From Streptomyces sp. NBC_00236 (GTDB lineage: Bacteria; Actinomycetota; Actinomycetes; Streptomycetales; Streptomycetaceae), in assembly GCF_036195045.1 (NCBI RefSeq), contig NZ_CP108100.1, positions 4,216,001 through 4,280,000 on the forward strand: a DNA stretch of 64,000 bases, in the 5' to 3' direction. A program made the translations under genes and the position numbers. This document shows, in pieces, positions 58,898 through 64,000 of the stretch; position 1 is the first letter of the stretch, and every line of letters begins with the position of its first letter. The notes below the pieces were generated by a model. The model saw only the letters and a program-made list of their open reading frames with translations. It did no database searches and had not been told where the DNA came from.

Positions 58898-60115
58898 GTG
58901 ATGCGCCCTCCCACCGGCGCGGCTTCGTGCTGCGCTTCTCCGTCATGCCCGGATACGGCATGGCTTCCCGTCCCCCGCCCCCTTCAGGAGCTCGACGCGA
59001 CGGCATCCCGGCGCGCCCGACCACGTGCGTGGCTGCGGGCCGTCGCATGGCTCGTCGAGGCGGGGCTGCACCCGCGGGCAGGGGCGACGACGCTCGCTGT
59101 CGCGCGGGATCTGGCCGGGCGGATGGACTACCGGCTCGGCTTCGTCCTGTACGACCTGGAGGGCACGGCTGCCCGGTGCGGGGTCTCCGTGGCGACGGTG
59201 AAACGGCACGTCCGGGTGTTACGGGAGTTGGGCGCGCTGGTGTGGCGGCGGCACGGGACGAAGCGCAACCTGCGCCTGCCCGGCCGCCGTTACGCAGGTA
59301 CGGCGACGGTCTACGCCGCGACGATTCCGGCCGTGTACGACGCGGCGATGGGCCACCGCCTGGAGGGCTCCGGCTACGGGGCGCGGGTGTGCGGGGTGAC
59401 GGGCAAGGGCCGGGAGCGTGCGGTCGAGGCTGCGCAGTCGAGGTCCCGGCCTGTGGATAACCCGCCTGCGGATCACCGCAGTTCAGCCGGGCGTGCGCCC
59501 CATTCTTCCGGGCGCCACCACGACGTACGCCAAGTTCAAGTGGAGGGGAAGAGGAACTACACCTCGCGCAGGTCCCCGCTCCAGGTCGCCCGGGACATCG
59601 CCGTCGCCCGGCAGGTGCGCCCGCTCGTCGGCTGGACCCAGCGTGAAGGGCTGCGCCGTCTCGCGTACGCGCTGCGTCCGCTCATCGACCGGGGCCTCGA
59701 CGCCCTCGCCATCGCGGCCGAGCTCTGCGGCCTGGCTGCGGGATGGCGGCCGGTCCGACCGGCCGCCTGGATCACCGCCGTTCTGTCGCGCGAGGGGGAG
59801 CCCAGGGGGCATGGGCGTACGGACCCGTCCGAGGCGTTCCGTCGCTCCGTGACCGATGCGCGGGAGGCGTGGTCCGTGGTGGGTGCCGACAGCCCGGCGT
59901 ACGGCGTCGGAGGGCTGACCCGTGGGGAGGTCGTCCAGTTGCGCTCGGCCGCCGCGAACGACCCGGGCCTGGTGATCGCCGCCCTGGAGAACCTCGGCGA
60001 GCGGGACACCCGTCGGCTGTACACCAACCGGCTCGTGGACGAGGTGCTGCTGTACGAGTTCACCGGAGTGCGCCGTGGGCGTACCGGAATTGGGCGCCAC
60101 CCCACCCTCATGTGA
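58898..60115 (+). CDS. Winged-helix replication-initiator-like protein
   Basis: About 405 residues. A helix-turn-helix segment (about 70-125: MDYRLGFVLYDLEGTAARCGVSVATVKRHVRVLRELGALVWRRHGTKRNL) resembles plasmid-type or phage-type initiators. The C-terminal half is helical (SPLQVARDIAVARQVRPLVGWTQREGLRRLAYALRPLIDRG). No catalytic motif is visible. The exact start is uncertain (GTG 58898, ATG 58901, or a later codon). No other element gene is next to it, so it may be a relic of a mobile element or a conserved chromosomal regulator. Confidence 0.6.
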   Translation: MMRPPTGAASCCASPSCPDTAWLPVPRPLQELDATASRRARPRAWLRAVAWLVEAGLHPRAGATTLAVARDLAGRMDYRLGFVLYDLEGTAARCGVSVATVKRHVRVLRELGALVWRRHGTKRNLRLPGRRYAGTATVYAATIPAVYDAAMGHRLEGSGYGARVCGVTGKGRERAVEAAQSRSRPVDNPPADHRSSAGRAPHSSGRHHDVRQVQVEGKRNYTSRRSPLQVARDIAVARQVRPLVGWTQREGLRRLAYALRPLIDRGLDALAIAAELCGLAAGWRPVRPAAWITAVLSREGEPRGHGRTDPSEAFRRSVTDAREAWSVVGADSPAYGVGGLTRGEVVQLRSAAANDPGLVIAALENLGERDTRRLYTNRLVDEVLLYEFTGVRRGRTGIGRHPTLM

Positions 60116-60136
60116 TCGGTGCGGAAGGCGAGATGA

Positions 60137-60204
60137 TCCGCACACCACGACGACCCGCACACCACCACGACCCGCACACCACCACGACCCGCACACCGCA
60201 ACGA
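60137..60204. repeat. Four 17-bp tandem repeats
   Basis: Units of CCCGCACACCACCACGA (first and last degenerate), between two + strand genes. There are no spacers. The function is unknown. Confidence 0.7.
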
Positions 60205-60223
60205 CATGGATGAGGAAGAACCC

Positions 60224-60493
60224 ATGAAGAGACCGACCCCGCACAGCGCTACGGCTCTGTACGCGACAGCCGCGACCAGTGCCGTCATAGGAGCCCTGCT
60301 GTGGCTGCGCAGCCGGAACAGTTCGGCGGACAGTTTGTTCCTGTACGGATCCTCGAGTTCCGAGGTCCACAGCCCGTCGGCCTGGCGGGTGTGGTCGTCG
60401 GCGGTGACCGAGGAGCGCCTTGGCATGTATCTCCTCGGGGCCGCGCTGGTACTGGCTCTGGCGGCGCGCTTGGTGGCCACCTGGCGCGAATGA
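60224..60493 (+). CDS. Small two-helix membrane protein
   Basis: An 89-residue protein with predicted membrane helices at about 10-28 (LYATAATSAVIGALLWL) and 65-85 (LGMYLLGAALVLALAARLVA), joined by a Ser-rich extracytoplasmic loop. ATG 60224 has GAGGAAG upstream; ATG 60206 is in frame. Function unknown. Confidence 0.6.
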   Translation: MKRPTPHSATALYATAATSAVIGALLWLRSRNSSADSLFLYGSSSSEVHSPSAWRVWSSAVTEERLGMYLLGAALVLALAARLVATWRE

Positions 60494-60573
60494 ACGGCCT
60501 GCTCGGAGGGCCCCTTCCGGGCACAGAAGCGCTGAGCCGCTGTGCCCGGAACAGGACAGGGACAACGCCGCGT

Positions 60574-61797
60574 TCAGGCCTCGGCGTTCGCGGCGGCGAC
60601 CTGGGGCTGCCGCTCGGCCCGGACCACCGGCCGGCGGCGGGCCGGAACGCCGAGGGTCGGGTGGGCGACGCCCCAGGCCGCGCCCTTGCAGACCAGTTCC
60701 TTGTAGACGGCGGCGAAGCGGCCGGTCAGGGCCGCACTCACAGCGCGGTCGTCGGCGGTGACGTACTGGATGAGGCCTTCCTTGCGGCCCAGCGAGATGC
60801 ACTGGTTGAAGTAGCGGAGCGGGGTCTTCGGCAGCTTCGTGCCCGTCAGGCGGGCCGCGATGGCGTCGGCGGCCTGCCATGCGGTGGGGACGCCCGAGGC
60901 GCACGACATCCGCAGGGGCTTGTCGCCGGGGCCGGCCACCAGCGCCGCGTCGCCGATGGCGTACACGTCCGGGTGCGAGAGCGAGCGCATGGTGGCGTCG
61001 ACCACGATCTGGCCGGTGTCGGAGATGTCCAGGGTGGTGGCCTCCGCGATCGGGTGGACGGCGAAGCCGGCGGTCCAGACGGTGACGGCGGCGGGGATGG
61101 AGGTGCCGTCCGCCGTTGTCACGTACCCGGCCGCCACTTCGGTCACGGCTGTGTGCTCGTGCACCGTGATGCCGAGCTTGCCGAAGACCTTCCGCAGGTG
61201 CCCACGGCCCTTGGCGGAGAGGTTGTCGCCGAGGCCGCCGCGGACGGCGAGGGCGATGTCCAGGTCCGGGCGGGCCTCGGCGAACTCGGTCGCGGCCTCC
61301 ACGCCGGTCAGTCCACCGCCGATGACGACGACCTGCTGTCCGGCGTCCAGGCCGGCGAGGCGTTCGCGCAGCCGGAGTGCGCCGGGGCGGCCAGCGATCT
61401 CATGGGCGTGCTCGGCGGTGCCGGGGACGCCCTGGCTGTTCCAGCCGCTGCCGAGGGCGTACACGAGGGTGTCGTACGGCAGTTCCTCGGCGCCGTCCGC
61501 GTCCGCGTCCGTCTTCACGTCCACGACCGTGACGCGCTTGCGGTCGGCGTCGACCGCGGTCACCTTCGCGTACTTCAGTGCGACGCCGGTGCCCGCGAAC
61601 ATTTCGCTGAACGGCCTCGGCGCCAGTTCCTGGCCGACCGCCAGCTGGTGCATCCGGACGCGCTCGACGAAGTCGGGCTCGGCGTTGACGAGGGTGATGG
61701 CGACGTCTTCGCTGCGCAGCCGCTTGGCGAGGCGGCCGGCGGCGATGGCTCCCGAGTATCCGGCGCCGAGGACGATGATGCGGTGCTGCTGCTGCAT
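60574..61797 (-). CDS. NDH-2-type FAD/NAD(P)H dehydrogenase
   Basis: A 407-residue flavoprotein with two Rossmann sites. The FAD-binding GAGYSG is at 11-16 and the NAD-binding GGGLTG at 160-165. The C-terminal FAD segment is DVYAIGDAA, followed by TAWQAADAIAARLTGT. This is the layout of type II NADH dehydrogenases, which pass electrons to quinone without pumping protons. ATG 61797 was chosen for the AGGAG 8 bases upstream and fits the start of the Rossmann strand. It lies directly downstream of an ECF41 sigma gene with a TGTGA-N6-TCACA site between. ECF41 factors often control adjacent oxidoreductases. Confidence 0.87.
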   Translation of the reverse strand: MQQQHRIIVLGAGYSGAIAAGRLAKRLRSEDVAITLVNAEPDFVERVRMHQLAVGQELAPRPFSEMFAGTGVALKYAKVTAVDADRKRVTVVDVKTDADADGAEELPYDTLVYALGSGWNSQGVPGTAEHAHEIAGRPGALRLRERLAGLDAGQQVVVIGGGLTGVEAATEFAEARPDLDIALAVRGGLGDNLSAKGRGHLRKVFGKLGITVHEHTAVTEVAAGYVTTADGTSIPAAVTVWTAGFAVHPIAEATTLDISDTGQIVVDATMRSLSHPDVYAIGDAALVAGPGDKPLRMSCASGVPTAWQAADAIAARLTGTKLPKTPLRYFNQCISLGRKEGLIQYVTADDRAVSAALTGRFAAVYKELVCKGAAWGVAHPTLGVPARRRPVVRAERQPQVAAANAEA

Positions 61798-61868
61798 TTC
61801 CCTGCTCCTGTCTCGCGCGGTTTCGCCCCTTGAACCGGGCAGCCCGCAGTTTCCTGACAGGGAGAGGG

Positions 61869-61884
61869 TGTGATCCACGTCACA
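61869..61884. promoter_or_regulatory. TGTGA-N6-TCACA site (Crp/Rex-like)
   Basis: TGTGATCCACGTCACA, with perfect half-sites, 7 bp past the sigma gene stop and 72 bp before the dehydrogenase start. Crp and the redox sensor Rex both use half-sites of this kind. Confidence 0.6.
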
Positions 61885-61890
61885 CAGCGA

Positions 61891-62835
61891 TCAGAAGGCG
61901 CTGAACAGGGGTTCTCCGTGGTCGGAGGCCGCCCAACGCCTGGTCGCGCGTTCGAGCTTGTCGGGGTTGACCTGGCTGCGGAACGCAGCGATGCCCTCCG
62001 TGGTGATCTCCGGGCAGATGACGCCGATGATCCGGCCGTCGACGACCGCCAGGAGCGCGGAGGAGCCGTTGGCGTGCGTGGCGTACACGTCGACCCGGCC
62101 GCCTGCGAGGGCGCGCTGGGCCTTGCCGGGCTTGAACAGCCCGCGCATGAACTTCGCGACCGCGAGGGCGCCCTCGAACGCCTTGGCGCGGGCCGGGACC
62201 TTGCCGCCGCCGTCGCCGATTGCGACGGCGTCCTCGGTGAGCAGTCGCACGAGTGGCTCGGTGCGGCCGCTGGTGGCGGCCGCGAGGAACTCCTCGACAA
62301 TCCGCCGGGCGGTCGCCTCGTCGATCTCGGTGCGGGTCCTGCCGTCCGCGACGTGCTTCTTGGCGCGGTGGAAGATCTGCTGGGCGGCGGCCTCGGTGAG
62401 GTCGAGGATCTCCGCGATCTCACGGTGCGCGTAGCCGAAGGCCTCCCGCAGCACGTACACCGCCCGCTCGTTGGGGGACAGCCGTTCCATGAGGGTGAGG
62501 ACCGCGTACGAGACGGAGTCGCGCTGTTCCACGGTGTCGGCGGGCCCGAGCATCGGGTCTCCGGCGAGCAGCGGTTCGGGGAGCCACTGGCCCACGTACA
62601 TCTCGCGCCGGGCACGGGCCGAGGTGAGCTGGTTGAGGCACAGGTTGGTGAGGACCTTCGTCAGCCAGGCCTCGGGGACCTCGATCCGGTCCACGTCCGT
62701 GGCCTGCCAGCGCAGGAACGTGTCCTGCACGGCGTCCTCGGCCTCGCTCGCGGAGCCGAGAAGGCGGTAGGCGATGGCCTCCAGGCGCGGCCGGGAGGCC
62801 TCGAACCGCTCCACGTCCTGCACGGTCAGTGGCAT
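61891..62835 (-). CDS. sigJ: ECF41-group sigma factor (SigJ-like)
   Basis: A 314-residue extracytoplasmic-function sigma factor of the ECF41 group. Region 2 is YRLLGSASEAEDAVQDTFLRWQ, and region 4 is LSPNERAVYVLREAFGYAHREIAEILDLTEAAAQQIFHRAKKHV. A C-terminal SnoaL-like domain (about 175-300) carries the group's hallmark DGGGK (208-212). The linker hallmark WLPEP is at 84-88. In this group the C-terminal domain replaces a separate anti-sigma factor. The partner is usually an adjacent oxidoreductase, here the NDH-2-type gene downstream. Confidence 0.92.
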   Translation of the reverse strand: MPLTVQDVERFEASRPRLEAIAYRLLGSASEAEDAVQDTFLRWQATDVDRIEVPEAWLTKVLTNLCLNQLTSARARREMYVGQWLPEPLLAGDPMLGPADTVEQRDSVSYAVLTLMERLSPNERAVYVLREAFGYAHREIAEILDLTEAAAQQIFHRAKKHVADGRTRTEIDEATARRIVEEFLAAATSGRTEPLVRLLTEDAVAIGDGGGKVPARAKAFEGALAVAKFMRGLFKPGKAQRALAGGRVDVYATHANGSSALLAVVDGRIIGVICPEITTEGIAAFRSQVNPDKLERATRRWAASDHGEPLFSAF

Positions 62836-62896
62836 GGCCCGGATCCTAACGCGCAGGGGGCCCGCCCGGCCGAAGTGGTGCGGTCCGCCGGGTGTT

Positions 62897-64000
62897 TCAC
62901 GCTGCCGCGGCCGGTGCGATGTTCTGGTTGGCGCGGAAGAAGTTGTCCGGGTCGTACGTGTGCTTGGCCGCGGCCAGGCGGTCGTACGTGCCGCGGTACG
63001 TGGACCGGACGCGGTCCGGCTCCTCGGACTCGCCGAGGAAGTTGACGTACGCGCCGCCCATCGAGTGCGGGTGCAGCTCGGTCCAGTAGTCGACGCACCA
63101 CTGGCGGATCAGGCCGGCGTTGGCGGGGTCGGGGTCGATGCCCGCGATGACGCCGGACCACGTGGCGTCCCGGTAGGCCCACGGGGTCGCGTCGGGGGCG
63201 ACGCGGTGGGCGGCTCCGTCCACCGGGTACAGGTGCATCGTCGACAGGCCCGTGGGGAGGTTGCGGCCGTACTTGGCGTGCACCTCGATCGCCGCGTCGG
63301 AGATGGCGTCGAAGAAGTCACCGCGCCAGTACCACTGGAGTCCCTTCGGGATCAGACCGTCGAACATGGTCTGGAGGGCGGGGTAGGGCATGGGGCTGGT
63401 GAAGTGGAAGGCCGGGGGCGCCGGGTCGTTGACCGCCGAGAGCGTCTCGTCCATGCGGCCGGACGCCGGGTCGCCCGTGTGGCACCAGACGACGCCGCAC
63501 ATCTTCTGCCCGTGGATCTCCTCCGGGAACGGAGGCGCGGGCGGGACGGCCAGGAGGGCGAAGAAGCCGTACAGGTCGTCCGGAGCGGCGGGCAGGAAGT
63601 CGCGGTACCAGCGCAGCACCTCGGCCGTCCGGTCGACCGGCCACACGGTCACCCCGACGCCGACCGTGTCCACCGGATGCAGCCGGTACGTGAACGACGT
63701 GACCACGCCGAAGTTGCCACCGCCGCCCCGCAGCGCCCAGAACAGGTCCGGGTGCTCGGTCTCCGTCGCGGTGACGAAGGTGCCGTCGGCCAGGACGACA
63801 TCCGCGGCGGTCAGGCTGTCGATGGTGAGGCCGTAGGCACGGGTCAGATAGCCGTGCCCGCCGCCCAGCGTGAGGCCGCCCACGCCCGTCGTCGACATGA
63901 TCCCGGCCGGTACGCCGAGGCCGAAGGTGTGTGTGGCGTGGTCCAGATCGCCCAGTTGACCGCCCCCGCCCACCTGCGCCGTCCGCGCCTCGGGGTCGAC
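62897..64000 (-). CDS. Berberine-bridge-type FAD oxidoreductase (5' end missing)
   Basis: A partial gene; the frame runs off the window's right end, so the FAD-binding N-terminus with its His-flavin site is not seen. The visible part (about 367 residues) has the FAD-domain segment GVGGLTLGGGHGYLTRAYGLTIDSLTAADVVLADG, the GGGGNFGVVTSF loop, and the C-terminal BBE segment YGGTYDRLAAAKHTYDPDNFFRANQNI-like end. These secreted or cytosolic oxidases act on alcohols, sugars or secondary metabolites. The upstream codons continue the frame to base 64000. Confidence 0.87.
   Translation of the reverse strand, partial: VDPEARTAQVGGGGQLGDLDHATHTFGLGVPAGIMSTTGVGGLTLGGGHGYLTRAYGLTIDSLTAADVVLADGTFVTATETEHPDLFWALRGGGGNFGVVTSFTYRLHPVDTVGVGVTVWPVDRTAEVLRWYRDFLPAAPDDLYGFFALLAVPPAPPFPEEIHGQKMCGVVWCHTGDPASGRMDETLSAVNDPAPPAFHFTSPMPYPALQTMFDGLIPKGLQWYWRGDFFDAISDAAIEVHAKYGRNLPTGLSTMHLYPVDGAAHRVAPDATPWAYRDATWSGVIAGIDPDPANAGLIRQWCVDYWTELHPHSMGGAYVNFLGESEEPDRVRSTYRGTYDRLAAAKHTYDPDNFFRANQNIAPAAAA

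Noticed and set aside
60137..60204. Possible CRISPR array
   Set aside because: Four head-to-tail 17-bp units without spacers; a simple tandem repeat.

Overview
This window is high-GC actinomycete DNA, almost certainly a Streptomyces chromosome. The evidence is the strong GC bias of third codon positions, GTG starts, GGAGG-type ribosome binding sites, long runs of start/stop-overlapping genes, and families typical of the genus: RsbW-like ATPase, SSI protease inhibitor, SigE-family and ECF41 sigma factors, and RepSA/SpdB/TraB transfer genes. The core segments are 1-6,435, 25,152-40,686 and 53,601-64,000. Two integrative and conjugative elements (AICEs) split them, each seated in the 3' end of a tRNA gene.

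Left core (1-6,435): a degenerate primase-like protein, a SEC-C/DUF5926 protein, an anti-sigma-type ATPase, a glycerophosphodiester phosphodiesterase, a membrane-anchored HtrA-type protease with PDZ domain, and tRNA-Ser(UGA).

AICE-1 (6,378-25,151) lies between 59-bp direct repeats of the tRNA-Ser 3' end. It is of the pSAM2 type. It has a KorSA-like GntR repressor with four matching operators, a Pif-like NUDIX protein, an FtsK/TraSA translocase, spd-type spread genes, a RepSA rolling-circle initiator, Xis and a tyrosine integrase. Its left arm carries cargo: a small GntR-controlled, translationally coupled operon and a single-polypeptide type IIL-like restriction-modification enzyme. Its right arm was hit by two different IS630-family elements that abut and share one TA dinucleotide. 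The second of these carries a class I methyltransferase as passenger.

Middle core (25,152-40,686): an orphan primase-polymerase gene with an SOS-box-like site, and a small secreted Gln/Asn/Ser-rich protein. Next is a five-gene operon closely resembling the mycobacterial igr operon for steroid propionyl side-chain degradation: two acyl-CoA dehydrogenases, a MaoC-DUF35 fusion, a MaoC hydratase and an Ltp2-like thiolase. It is followed by a SigE-family sigma factor and an acyl-CoA ligase. Then come a 1,478-residue PAS/kinase-like/receiver protein that lacks the phospho-acceptor His, an SSI inhibitor, tRNA-Ser(GCU) and tRNA-Arg(ACG).

AICE-2 (40,687-53,600) lies between 46-bp repeats of the tRNA-Arg 3' end. 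It replicates by a different module: Prim-Pol plus a DUF3631 ATPase, bracketed by GGTA-core repeats. It has a TraB-like translocase, DUF2637 and several small AICE proteins, a GntR regulator coupled to a GNAT acetyltransferase, and a non-coding right end with direct repeats and a perfect 42-bp palindrome.

Right core (53,601-64,000): a TetR/DUF6069 pair with a doubled operator, a lipoprotein, a VOC protein, a glutaredoxin-like protein, small regulators, a winged-helix protein, an NDH-2-type dehydrogenase with a TGTGA-N6-TCACA site, an ECF41 sigma factor, and a partial berberine-bridge-type FAD oxidase that runs off the end.

Starts were chosen by eye from ribosome binding sites and gene overlaps. 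Family names come from motif recognition; no database search was possible.
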